In this document: piece by piece, positions 25,662-34,252 of the stretch | How the letters are laid out: the number at the start of each line of letters is the position of its first letter | Numbering within the stretch: position 1 is the stretch's first letter | DNA from: CAZHCA01 sp964530825 | GTDB taxonomy: Bacteria; Bacteroidota; Bacteroidia; Chitinophagales; Saprospiraceae | Reading direction: 5' to 3' | Assembly: GCA_964530825.1 (NCBI GenBank) | Contig: CAZHCA010000017.1 | Location: 30,425-94,424, forward strand | DNA: 64,000 nt | Position numbers and translations under genes: made by a program | Notes under the pieces: model-generated | Databases searched by the model: none | Told to the model about the DNA's origin: nothing | Seen by the model: the letters and a program-made list of their open reading frames with translations, nothing else

Positions 25662-26423
25662 ATGGCCAAATGCAGAATTTTAAATAAATCCAAGGTTAAG
25701 GTGGAACATCCGCACAGCGATTATCCCTACGTAATGCCGAAAGAGGAGCGCATCGAACGCGTGACGTTTCGCAAGTTCTTTCGGGAAATGCTGGACGCCT
25801 TTGACATAGAACGTGGATTGCTTTTTACCATTTACCAACTCTTTCGCCGAGGTGGGGGAGCCGTCATCGATTACCTGGGGCCCCGCCGTAGATCGTACAC
25901 ACCACCCCTTCGCATGTTGGTAATCACAACGGCTATTGCCGTTTTTATTTTAATTCGGTCGTCGTGGATGACCGATTTTTTCTTTGGATTTGCAGAGGGG
26001 ATGTCCGGCACTACAGCCGATACGCCGTCCGAAGAGGTGCAACAAATCAAAAATGTCATCTTTGATTGGTTCAACTTTCTGATGTGGCTCAGCATCCCGG
26101 CATTTAGCCTCTTCACCATATTGGTTTTCAGACATCCTTACAACCTGGCCGAGCACATGGTTTTATTTACCTACTTTCTGAGTATCTGGAATGTGGTGGT
26201 GATTTTTTTCACCCCGCTGGAATACTTCTTCAATTCAGATGCATATGGCCTCATCCTTATTGTTCTCTATTTCATTGGGTTAGTATACTTCTGTGCGACT
26301 TTCTTTCTCCAAAGAGGGTGGCGCCTGGTGTTGGGAATGTTTGTCATTTTAATTCTAGGCGGCTTCTTTTACCTTGCTTTCATTGCAGCACTACTAGGGT
26401 TCGCGGTTGGCTTGCAGCATTAG
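25662..26423 (+). CDS. DUF3667-type membrane protein
   Basis: 253 residues with about five membrane helices. The N-terminal part (FRKFFREMLDAFDIERGLLFTIYQLFRRGGGAV and GPRRRSYTPPLRML, in separate pieces) matches the core of DUF3667 proteins of Bacteroidota. The N-terminal zinc-ribbon Cys pairs of the longer versions are not present; only one Cys occurs there. Role unknown. The ATG lies 10 bp after a strong terminator palindrome. Confidence 0.72.
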   Translation: MAKCRILNKSKVKVEHPHSDYPYVMPKEERIERVTFRKFFREMLDAFDIERGLLFTIYQLFRRGGGAVIDYLGPRRRSYTPPLRMLVITTAIAVFILIRSSWMTDFFFGFAEGMSGTTADTPSEEVQQIKNVIFDWFNFLMWLSIPAFSLFTILVFRHPYNLAEHMVLFTYFLSIWNVVVIFFTPLEYFFNSDAYGLILIVLYFIGLVYFCATFFLQRGWRLVLGMFVILILGGFFYLAFIAALLGFAVGLQH

Positions 26424-26568
26424 CGAAACGTTGAGCACCGGTAATACATTCTAATTGTCGTTGGGGCGATGAACTTCCAATAAGGATTTAGGATATCGCC
26501 ATCGGTACATTGCGAGGAATTTGCGGCCTGAAGGTCACTTTTCCTTTTTACCTTTAAAAATCAATCGC

Positions 26569-27555
26569 ATGAAAGTTGCTATCAACGGAATGGGTCGCAT
26601 TGGTCGTGCCGCCTTTAAGGTAATCTTGGAAACACCTTCCCTGGAATTGGTCGCCGTTAACGACATTGTTCCGGCTGAGAATATTTCTTACCTTCTGAAT
26701 TATGATTCGGTATATGGGATTTATGAGAAAAAAGTATCCTTCGATGAGCGTCATCTGATCGTAGATGACCAGTCTATCCTATACACTAGCGAACGCGATC
26801 CGGCCCGACTCCCGTGGAAGGAGCATCAAATCGATGTGGTCATTGAGAGTACCGGCGCCTTTACCAAACGCGAGGATGCCGAAAAACATATCAATGCCGG
26901 TGCCAAAACGGTCGTGATCTCTGCGCCTACTAAATCGGAGGGTACCCCAACGGTTATCCACGGGGTAAATACCGAAGATGGAAAAACCAATATCTTTTCC
27001 TGCGCTAGTTGTACAACCAATAATATCAGTCCGGTTGTAGAAGTTCTCGGACGCCGGGTAGGGATCAAAAAGGCTATTATGACGACCATTCACGGATATA
27101 CTGCTTCGCAAAAGATCGTAGACGCCCCGGCAAAGAAAAATATGCGGATGGGACGGGCTGCAGCCCAGAACCTGGTGCCGACGACTACCGGTGCCGCCAT
27201 CGCCACAACTAAAGCCATGCCTGAATATTCCGGCCGTTTCGATGGTGTAGCCGTACGCGTCCCCGTGGTCGTAGGCTCAATATCCGACATCACCATGGTA
27301 ACCGAACGTTCGGTGACCGTCGAGGAAATCAACGCTATCCTGACAGAAGAAGCGGCAACGTATCGCTATCACAAAGTTTTAGCTGTAACGAACGACCCCA
27401 TCGTTTCTACCGATATTATTAAGAGCGCCTACGCTTCGACCGTAGACCTCGGCATGACGCGCGTGATCGAGGGAGACCTGCTAAAGGTGATGACTTGGTA
27501 CGACAATGAGTGGGGGTTCACTAGTCAAATGATTCGGCAAATTCTGGAAATCTAA
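26569..27555 (+). CDS. gap: Glyceraldehyde-3-phosphate dehydrogenase, type I
   Basis: 328 residues from the ATG at 26569, which gives the canonical KVAINGMGRIGRAAFK NAD-binding start; upstream codons in frame are not conserved. The catalytic motif SCASCTTN has the nucleophile at about C148 with a second Cys three residues before. HGYTASQ, RMGRAAAQN and the terminal WYDNEWG motif are present. Oxidative phosphorylation of glyceraldehyde-3-phosphate in glycolysis, or the reverse in gluconeogenesis. OsmC follows 56 bp downstream on the same strand. Confidence 0.95.
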   Translation: MKVAINGMGRIGRAAFKVILETPSLELVAVNDIVPAENISYLLNYDSVYGIYEKKVSFDERHLIVDDQSILYTSERDPARLPWKEHQIDVVIESTGAFTKREDAEKHINAGAKTVVISAPTKSEGTPTVIHGVNTEDGKTNIFSCASCTTNNISPVVEVLGRRVGIKKAIMTTIHGYTASQKIVDAPAKKNMRMGRAAAQNLVPTTTGAAIATTKAMPEYSGRFDGVAVRVPVVVGSISDITMVTERSVTVEEINAILTEEAATYRYHKVLAVTNDPIVSTDIIKSAYASTVDLGMTRVIEGDLLKVMTWYDNEWGFTSQMIRQILEI

Positions 27556-27611
27556 TTCTTTACTAGCGGAGCTAACTCAGCGGCTAGCCTCGCCACCATA
27601 ATCATTTACGC

Positions 27612-28058
27612 ATGAGTACATTAATCGCAAAAATTGATCAATCCAAGTACCGTACGACACTACAGACGCGTGGGCACGAGTTTATTGCCGATGAACCACC
27701 TGGGCTGGGTACCGACTTAGGACCAACGCCTTTTGACTATTTATTGGGCGCCTTGGGCGGATGTATCGCCATCACCCTGCGGATGTATGCCGACCGCAAA
27801 GGCTGGAACCTGCAGGAGGTGGAGGTTTATGTTGATCAGGGAAAATTAGCGGCCGAAAACTGCCCTGAGTGTACCACCGAAAAGGGAAACGTCCACTTAA
27901 TGGAGTTTCAACTCAAGCTCACTGGAGATCTAACGGCAGACCAGCGGTCACGGCTTAAAGAAATCGCCGGACGCTGCCCGGTGCACAAAGTCCTTCAGAA
28001 CGAGATCATCATCCGGTCCCATCTGCTCGAAGAAACCGCTAATGGGTTGTCCGGTTAA
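27612..28058 (+). CDS. OsmC-family protein
   Basis: 148 residues with both redox cysteines of the OsmC/Ohr superfamily: C51 in LGALGGCIAITLRMYADRKG, on the long central helix, and C122 in GRCPVHKVL. The GLGTDLGPTPFDYLLGA lead-in is typical of the OsmC-like (YhfA) subgroup. Likely thiol-dependent peroxide or related hydrolytic activity in the cytoplasm. Additional Cys in AENCPECTTEKG form a CxxC pair not required for the fold. Possible co-transcription with gap. Confidence 0.88.
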   Translation: MSTLIAKIDQSKYRTTLQTRGHEFIADEPPGLGTDLGPTPFDYLLGALGGCIAITLRMYADRKGWNLQEVEVYVDQGKLAAENCPECTTEKGNVHLMEFQLKLTGDLTADQRSRLKEIAGRCPVHKVLQNEIIIRSHLLEETANGLSG

Positions 28059-28164
28059 AAGCGCAGGCTTTACCCTGATTCGCCCGGATTATTCTTCAAA
28101 GTAATGTCAAGATTTGATCTCAGACCACGGATTTGGTTCTATGGTTGTATTTTATTAATTAAAA

Positions 28165-28551
28165 GTGGTACTGCTTTACTGTTTTATCCTGCATTTTTGG
28201 CCCGGCCCACCGGAGCTTGTCTGTGAAAGCCCCGGTGACATAGACCTAAATGGCGTTTGGGTAGGCGAGAATTACCAGTGTCCCAAAGGTACGTATCACC
28301 GGGAGTATATCCGGATCATCCACCAAGGTTGTGACATTACGGCCGTAAAGCTTAGCGGAGATGCTTGCATTCCCTCTGGTTACACCACTTTCAAGGGCCG
28401 GTTCGACCAAAACCCTTTCCTCATCGACCTGACTATTGGCTATCCAGGGTACCCGACCCAAAAGACCCGCGAGATTCAATTACTGGTCATTCACCCCGAT
28501 ACAATAGTTACCAACTACCCGCTCCGGTTTATCCGCCAAAACAGGGTTTGA
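28165..28551 (+). CDS. Small hypothetical protein, probably exported
   Basis: 128 residues starting at a GTG directly after an in-frame stop, so the start is constrained. A short hydrophobic N-terminus (VLLYCFILHFW) could be a signal or anchor. The rest is beta-rich, DLNGVWVGENYQC and REYIRIIHQGCDITAVKL resembling lipocalin-like or META-type 'activity of X' small domains, with four Cys. No family firmly recognised. Sits between osmC and the sigma-factor operon. Confidence 0.5.
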   Translation: MVLLYCFILHFWPGPPELVCESPGDIDLNGVWVGENYQCPKGTYHREYIRIIHQGCDITAVKLSGDACIPSGYTTFKGRFDQNPFLIDLTIGYPGYPTQKTREIQLLVIHPDTIVTNYPLRFIRQNRV

Positions 28552-28655
28552 GCCCACGGGGAGGCCACCGTTGCTACAATCGCAGGCTGGTACTCTATAC
28601 AACCCTCCATCCTTTTACGTACTCTTTTTATTATATTCAGCTACGCAAAACATCG

Positions 28656-29204
28656 ATGATTGACACCCACGTAATGACCGAATCGGAATTGATCAAAGCT
28701 TGTCTGGAGGAAAACCGTCTGGCTCAAAAGGAGTTATACGACCGATATCGGCGCGCAATGTACACCACAGCCTACCGCATGACCAATGATTTTGAGTTGG
28801 CCAACGATATTTTGCAAGAAGGGTTTATCAAAGTATTCCACAACCTGGATCGGTTCCGGGGCGATGCTACGCTGGGCGCCTGGATCAAAACCATTGTGGT
28901 GCGCACAGCACTGAGTAAGCTGCGCAGCCTGAAGGTAACCGAACCGCTGGATACCTATCGCCACGACCGCGTAGTAGACTGGGGCGATTATCTGGAGGCA
29001 GAGTACCTGGAAAAAGCTATTCAAAGTTTGTCCGAAGGGTACCGGGCCGTTTTCGTTCTGATCGAGATTGAAGGGTACCCACACAAAGAGGTCGCTGACA
29101 TGCTGGGCATTTCTGTTGGCACCTCGAAATCGCAGTTGTTTTACGCCAAAAAACGATTGCGCAGCCTGATTGGCGAATTATTGGGAGAACAGAAAAGCGA
29201 ATAG
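28656..29204 (+). CDS. ECF-type RNA polymerase sigma factor
   Basis: 182 residues from the ATG at 28656 (a second ATG at 28674 is possible); the long frame upstream is non-coding in character. Region 2 is YDRYRRAMYTTAYRMTNDFELANDILQEGFIKVFHNLDRF (in parts) and region 4 is a helix-turn-helix with GYPHKEVADMLGISVGTSKSQLFYAKKRLR. The stop codon is 1 bp before the ATG of the anti-sigma gene, indicating coupled translation. Likely controls an envelope-stress regulon including its own operon (inference). Confidence 0.92.
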   Translation: MIDTHVMTESELIKACLEENRLAQKELYDRYRRAMYTTAYRMTNDFELANDILQEGFIKVFHNLDRFRGDATLGAWIKTIVVRTALSKLRSLKVTEPLDTYRHDRVVDWGDYLEAEYLEKAIQSLSEGYRAVFVLIEIEGYPHKEVADMLGISVGTSKSQLFYAKKRLRSLIGELLGEQKSE

Positions 29205-29205
29205 A

Positions 29206-29823
29206 ATGGAAGAGCGCAACCGGAATGAACTTATAAAAGCACTAGGCAACTTGCCAGAGTATGATCCGCCAGGCACTATCTGGCAGCAAATCAACGAGCA
29301 CCTGATCGAACAGCGGCAATACAACCTGGTGCAAAAGCGGGTGGAGGCGCTGCCTACCTACGAGCCCCCGGCAGAGGTGTGGAATGCCATTGCTGGATCC
29401 TTGCAAACGACCAACCAGCCCCGCCGGCAACTAGGCATCCGCTGGTGGGCTTACGCTGCTGCCGCCAGCGTATTGCTGGCTGCAGGCTATTTGGCTTGGT
29501 ACCAGGGTGAAATCGATGCCCCGGCTTCGGTAGCCGTCACGGTGAGCGAAGAAGATGGCTGGTATCCGGTTTCAACTGCCGAATGGGACTCCGAAGATGA
29601 TATTTTCCGGCAAGTGGTTGAAGAATATCAGCGCAAAGCCATGGTTTTCTATTGGGAAGACGAGCGGGACCTGAAAGCTGAGTGGGTGGAACTGAACAGC
29701 GCTCGACACGAACTGGAGGATGCCATCAAAACCTACGGGGCCAGCGAACAACTCATACGAGAGATGAACAAAGTGGAACGCGAACGAACAGCAGTGGTAA
29801 AAAAAATGGCTGCCAGCATATAA
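29206..29823 (+). CDS. Probable membrane anti-sigma factor
   Basis: 205 residues from the ATG at 29206. The cytoplasmic N-terminus contains a duplicated motif: LPEYDPPGTIWQQI (~10-25) and LPTYEPPAEVWNAI (~45-60). One membrane helix (YAAAASVLLAAGYLAW, ~75-95) follows, then a mostly helical exported part with Trp/Glu-rich sequence. No HxxxCxxC zinc motif of ZAS anti-sigma factors is seen. Position directly after an ECF sigma gene supports the role. Confidence 0.82.
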   Translation: MEERNRNELIKALGNLPEYDPPGTIWQQINEHLIEQRQYNLVQKRVEALPTYEPPAEVWNAIAGSLQTTNQPRRQLGIRWWAYAAAASVLLAAGYLAWYQGEIDAPASVAVTVSEEDGWYPVSTAEWDSEDDIFRQVVEEYQRKAMVFYWEDERDLKAEWVELNSARHELEDAIKTYGASEQLIREMNKVERERTAVVKKMAASI

Positions 29824-29838
29824 AATCTGCAGTAAATC

Positions 29839-30759
29839 ATGAAAACGTCAAACCAACAACGGCAATGGATGCGATGGGGCTTATTGGTGCTGGCCGCACT
29901 GCCGCTCAGCATGCCCCTGGTAGCCCAGACTAAGGTCAAAGTGATTACCAAACGGGTCGAGCGCACCTTTCCCTATCAAAAAGGATTTGAAGTCAACATC
30001 GAGGGCGAAAAAGCCCAGGTGCAGATCGATGCCTGGGAAGAGGATAACGTTCTGGTCGAACTGGAGCTGATCGCTAAACACCCCGATCAGGCTACGGCCG
30101 AACGAGATTTGGAACGCATGCGCTACATCACCGAAAGGGTGGGCCGCCGCATCTATATGCGCAATTACGTAGCCGATAAAGAAGAAATGGGCAATCCGGA
30201 AGCTATTCTGGAAGCGGTTTACCGTGTGAAGGTGCCAGCCGACTGCCCGGTATATCAGAAAATCCATTTCGGTACCGCTACCATAAGCAACCTCACCAAC
30301 AAGGTGCGGGTAAAAAGCGAATTCAGCCAGGTAGGGTTGGAAAATATTGAGGGCCAGATCGATGTGCAGACGCGCTTCGGCGACTTGGTCGGTCAAAAAC
30401 TGGACGGCAGCGTGGCCATCGCCTCCCGCCGTTCCGATATGTTACTACGCGATATCCGGGGTAGTTACGACATCGACGCTCAGTACGGTGTACTAGAGAT
30501 TTTTGCCGGCGAGGGCCTGCTGGACCTCAATCTGAATGCCGAAAAATCAGAAGTGATATTACATAATTCCGACCTGCTGGCGTTCAGTTACGATTTGACG
30601 GTACGCCAGGGCAAAGTCGAATACCCGGACTTGGTCAATTTCAGCCTAATGGAAACGGCAGATAACGCCAAGAAAATTAACTTCCGTCCTAACAGTGAGT
30701 TTTATCCCAACATCACGGTGAGCATCACCCTGGGCGACCTGTACATCAAAGACCGCTAA
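29839..30759 (+). CDS. DUF4097-like exported adhesin/beta-helix protein
   Basis: 306 residues with a signal peptide (MRWGLLVLAALPLSMPLVAQ region, ~11-30). The mature part shows a right-handed beta-helix pattern of short repeats (TATISNLTNKVRVKSEFSQVGLENIEG; SVAIASRRSDMLLRDIRG) characteristic of DUF4097 proteins. A Lys/Tyr-rich end (DLYIKDR). It is third in the operon after sigma and anti-sigma factors (16 bp gap), which suggests an envelope-stress output or sensor. Converges with cystathionine beta-synthase, 1 bp between ends. Confidence 0.78.
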   Translation: MKTSNQQRQWMRWGLLVLAALPLSMPLVAQTKVKVITKRVERTFPYQKGFEVNIEGEKAQVQIDAWEEDNVLVELELIAKHPDQATAERDLERMRYITERVGRRIYMRNYVADKEEMGNPEAILEAVYRVKVPADCPVYQKIHFGTATISNLTNKVRVKSEFSQVGLENIEGQIDVQTRFGDLVGQKLDGSVAIASRRSDMLLRDIRGSYDIDAQYGVLEIFAGEGLLDLNLNAEKSEVILHNSDLLAFSYDLTVRQGKVEYPDLVNFSLMETADNAKKINFRPNSEFYPNITVSITLGDLYIKDR

Positions 30760-30760
30760 A

Positions 30761-32119
30761 CTATACGGCTTGTAGGATATCGTATTGGGTAATGATGTGC
30801 ATACGACCCGCTTTATCGCGGGCGATCACAGCCCCATTTTGCTTGCTGATAAATTTGCGCAGCTGGCGGTAGGGTAAATCTTCCTCCACAATGGGAAAGG
30901 GGGCTTCCATAATATCTCGCACCGGCGTATGACCATTGGATCCGGTTTTGCTAAGCATAAAATTCAAAACGTTGCTTTCCGTCACCGCTCCAATGATCTG
31001 GTGATCCTGGAGCACGGGCAGTTGGGAAAGATCATGGTGCTTCATGAGGTCTAGGGCCTCTCGAATGCTCGTTTCGGGGGCTACGGTAAAGAAATGCTCT
31101 TTCCCCTTCATCGACAAAATATCTTTTACACGTAACTCGTGGTCGAGGAAACCCCGCTCGCGCATCCAGTCATCGTTGTATATTTTTCCGACGTAGCGGC
31201 TACCGTGGTCGTGAATGACCACTACAACCACATCATCAGGGGTGAGTTGGTCTTTGAGTTGCAGCAACCCCTGCACTGCAGAACCTGCCGAATAACCCAA
31301 CAAAATACCTTCTTCCCGGGCCAGCCGGCGGGCCATGATGGCGCCGTCTTTATCGGTCACTTTTTCGAAGTAATCGATGATGTCGAAATCGACATTGGCC
31401 GGCAGAATGTCTTCGCCAATGCCCTCGGTGATGTAAGGGTAGATTTCCCTTTTATCGAATTCGCCCGTCTCGTGGTATTTTTTAAAAACCGAACCGTAAG
31501 TATCGACACCCCATACTTTTATAGCAGGGTTCTGCTCTTTCAAGTATCGGCCGGTGCCAGAGATGGTACCACCGGTACCTACGCCCACCACCAGGTGGGA
31601 AATTTTGCCTCCGGTCTGATCCCAGATTTCGGGTCCCGTGCTTTCGTAGTGTGCCTGGCGATTGGAAAGGTTATCGTACTGATTACACCAGTAGGAATTG
31701 GGCAGTTCTTCACTCAATTTGCGTGCAACGGAATAGTAAGAGCGCGGATCATCGGGTTCTACATTGGTCGGACACACAATCACTTCCGCACCCACGGCCT
31801 TGAGCAGGTCGATTTTCTCTTTTGATTGCTTATCGCTGGTGGTAAAAATGCATTGGTAGCCCTTCACGGCGGCGGCGATGGCCAGTCCCATACCTGTGTT
31901 GCCCGAGGTGCATTCGATAATGGTGCCGCCGGGCTGAATGTCGCCCCGCGCCTCGGCGTCTATGAGCATCTTCAGTGCCATGCGGTCCTTTATGGAATGG
32001 CCGGGATTGAAAGTTTCCACTTTCATGAGTACAGTAGCCGGTACATCAGCTACTACTTTATGCAATTGCACCAGAGGCGTATTGCCGATGGTTTCCAGGA
32101 TGTTGTTGTAGATTTTCAT
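30761..32119 (-). CDS. cbs: Cystathionine beta-synthase with C-terminal CBS pair
   Basis: 452 residues, PLP-dependent condensation of serine and homocysteine to cystathionine (transsulfuration). The PLP lysine is K44 in NPGHSIKDRM; the usual second Gly of the loop is His here. SGNTGMGLA and GTGGTISGTGRYL bind substrate and phosphate, and GYSAGSAVQG is the typical C-terminal loop of the catalytic domain. Residues ~335-452 hold a tandem CBS (Bateman) module, as in the eukaryotic-like enzyme, but no haem motif is visible at the N-terminus. A cysteine synthase-type side activity cannot be excluded. Confidence 0.9.
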   Translation of the reverse strand: MKIYNNILETIGNTPLVQLHKVVADVPATVLMKVETFNPGHSIKDRMALKMLIDAEARGDIQPGGTIIECTSGNTGMGLAIAAAVKGYQCIFTTSDKQSKEKIDLLKAVGAEVIVCPTNVEPDDPRSYYSVARKLSEELPNSYWCNQYDNLSNRQAHYESTGPEIWDQTGGKISHLVVGVGTGGTISGTGRYLKEQNPAIKVWGVDTYGSVFKKYHETGEFDKREIYPYITEGIGEDILPANVDFDIIDYFEKVTDKDGAIMARRLAREEGILLGYSAGSAVQGLLQLKDQLTPDDVVVVVIHDHGSRYVGKIYNDDWMRERGFLDHELRVKDILSMKGKEHFFTVAPETSIREALDLMKHHDLSQLPVLQDHQIIGAVTESNVLNFMLSKTGSNGHTPVRDIMEAPFPIVEEDLPYRQLRKFISKQNGAVIARDKAGRMHIITQYDILQAV

Positions 32120-32211
32120 ATTGGTCGCGTTGCGTTGCGATAAAGTTCATTTTTTCTACCTACATCTACAACAAGTTAAGTATGGAAAAGTGTGGGGTAG
32201 CCCGGTTCTGC

Positions 32212-33291
32212 CTACCACATCATGATGACCGTCTCACCGCTGGCGTATTTGGAGTAGAGACGCAGCCGCAGGATATACCTGCGCTCACGGTACAATCGCA
32301 CCTGGAATCGTACGTTGAAGCTTGTTCCCGAATCGTCGTCGCCATCTACGTAGCGCTTGTCATTGTCGAGGTCTTCGAAGAGGACCGCAACCGTATCGGA
32401 ACCGCCGAAGGTCTGAAAAGTATAAGTGCGCGTCTCGTCTGGCTCCACAAGAAAGTTGATCTGTTCGGCCGGCTCCAGGCGCAGTTCACGGGACCGAAAG
32501 GGCTCTAGCTTTGGAAAGGTAGATTCTTCCGGCAGTGGCGGATAGAAAAGACGCACCTGTTCGATATCCTGCTCGGACAACCCTGGCTCGGGACGTAAAC
32601 CATTATCGCGGTAGCGCTCCGGCGACAGGATGAGCCCCGGTGGGAAAGGGTAGTGCATAATCGAGTCTTTATCCCAGTCGGAGCCTTCTACCGTACTGGT
32701 TGAAAATTTTTGAAGAATGTTGCGGTAGATCATGCTGTCATTCCAGTAGTTGGGCGGACCGCTCATGTATTCGTATACAGCTTGTTCGTCCCAGACGATT
32801 CCGGCGAAGGGATTCTGGTGTTCGTGGAAAAATCCAAGGGTATGGCCGATCTCGTGCAATGCCACATCCATGCCCCCCGGATCACGCATCAGGTCCCAGC
32901 CAAAGTTCATCGTGCGTTCGTACTGACCGGGAATTTCGAGCACGTCGCGGCCGACGTACGACCAGGCACCGTCACCGCGGCGGAAACCGATCCGGATTTC
33001 CGCTTCTCCGATTTCGTTCACTTCTTCGAATTCAAGGCCGATACCCAGCGACTTCCAGGTTCGGAAGGCCTGGCGTACAATATCTTGATGGGCGGCATCG
33101 CCGCCGTCAGGTCCGTCGGTGAAGAAATAGTAACGCAGCTTAGTGCCATTGACCCATTTTTTTTCAATTCCGCGTATGAGGCGGGCACGAAAGGGAGAAA
33201 CTTCCGGATCGAATTCACGCTCTAGAATTGCGGGAATACCGCAAAGTTGGGGCGAGTTTTCCAATTTAGGGTCTCGTGAGGTGCTTTCCAT
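32212..33291 (-). CDS. Astacin-like (M12A-type) zinc metalloprotease
   Basis: 359 residues from the ATG at 33291; an upstream extension of the frame overlaps the next gene and is rejected. The zinc motif is HEIGHTLGFFHEHQNP with His at ~146, 150 and 156, and the Met-turn is SIMHYPFP ~60 residues later. The catalytic domain spans ~45-240; the remaining ~100 residues form a beta-rich C-terminal domain (TRTYTFQTFGGSDTVAVLFED, in parts) resembling a pre-peptidase/PPC fold. No signal peptide is visible although family members are usually exported, so the secretion route is unclear. Adjacent to a lipoprotein gene on the same strand (107 bp). Confidence 0.85.
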   Translation of the reverse strand: MESTSRDPKLENSPQLCGIPAILEREFDPEVSPFRARLIRGIEKKWVNGTKLRYYFFTDGPDGGDAAHQDIVRQAFRTWKSLGIGLEFEEVNEIGEAEIRIGFRRGDGAWSYVGRDVLEIPGQYERTMNFGWDLMRDPGGMDVALHEIGHTLGFFHEHQNPFAGIVWDEQAVYEYMSGPPNYWNDSMIYRNILQKFSTSTVEGSDWDKDSIMHYPFPPGLILSPERYRDNGLRPEPGLSEQDIEQVRLFYPPLPEESTFPKLEPFRSRELRLEPAEQINFLVEPDETRTYTFQTFGGSDTVAVLFEDLDNDKRYVDGDDDSGTSFNVRFQVRLYRERRYILRLRLYSKYASGETVIMMW

Positions 33292-33398
33292 GTGTTGAGG
33301 TTTTCCAGGTGTTGATGGCGGAGCGATCGGGCAACGCCTCTCATTTGCTAAGATAGCGCTTACATGAGAATAAAGCGAATGGGTATTTTGAAAACAGA

Positions 33399-33944
33399 TT
33401 AGCTTTCTGATCCCTCCACGATGCTGGCGTATTCGCCGCAAGTATCGAAGCAGGATTCCTTGGTAGAAGCCAGTGTTTCCTGCCATTGGCTAATCTGCTG
33501 CTGGGCGGTTTCCATTTTCTTCCGAAGCGGATCGATGCTTTCGGTGAGGGCCGGCGGAAGGTATCGCGATTCTAGTCCTTCGCGTAGTTTTGCCATTTTT
33601 TTGGAGTCCTCGGACCAATCTTTGACAAACTGATCAACCTCGGCGGCCATGTTTTTGTACAACTCGCCGTGGCCGGCACAGGTTGTTTTCAGTTCGTTCA
33701 GGCGCTGCTGCTGCTCTTCGGTCAGGGTTTCGATAAAACTTTTTTCGGCGTACATGCCGGCATACATGTCTTTCCAGGTCTCCACTTCTGCCTTCAGCGT
33801 TTTGGCAAAGTCTGTGGCCGCCGTAGTGGTAGCATTCCAATCCTTCGATAAGCTATTGATCTGGTCGGCGTAGCGGTCGGTGCTATTGGAGGTGCAAGTA
33901 GCAAAAGCCATAACAGCTGCAACTAATAAAAAAAGATGTTTCAT
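33399..33944 (-). CDS. Predicted helical lipoprotein
   Basis: 181 residues from the ATG at 33944, which begins a lipoprotein signal (KHLFLLVAAVMAFATC, lipobox Cys ~17). The mature part is highly helical with heptad repeats (SFIETLTEEQQQRLNELK; MEKAQQQISQW type), three further Cys and a Glu/Ser-rich C-terminus. No family recognised. Possibly co-transcribed with the metalloprotease that follows. Confidence 0.7.
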   Translation of the reverse strand: MKHLFLLVAAVMAFATCTSNSTDRYADQINSLSKDWNATTTAATDFAKTLKAEVETWKDMYAGMYAEKSFIETLTEEQQQRLNELKTTCAGHGELYKNMAAEVDQFVKDWSEDSKKMAKLREGLESRYLPPALTESIDPLRKKMETAQQQISQWQETLASTKESCFDTCGEYASIVEGSES

Positions 33945-34252
33945 GTAATCTTGAGTTTGGTCGATTGTAACGACCTTAAAATCCATTATTCTTGGGTAAA
34001 AACTGTAAATCGTGGGTTAAATTTTTGAGAAGGGTAGCGTTCTTAATTGGAGGTTACGACTAGCCCTCGGCCTTGGCGGCTCAATGTGCCTCTTTTGGAG
34101 GCGGAATGATGGGGATCTAGGAGGAAGTAGCGACCATTGAATGGTACTTTAAAACCAGGCCTCTAAACTCCCTAAACTTCTAGGCAATTTTGCAGGTCAC
34201 TATACCAACTCCTGCTACCTTTATTGACATCTTTACCTTCAAAAACACGACC

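Noticed and set aside
28365..28655. N-terminal extension of the sigma factor by ~97 residues
   Set aside because: It runs through another reading frame's gene, is Pro/His/Arg-rich and lies before the conserved region; ATG at 28656 fits the family length.
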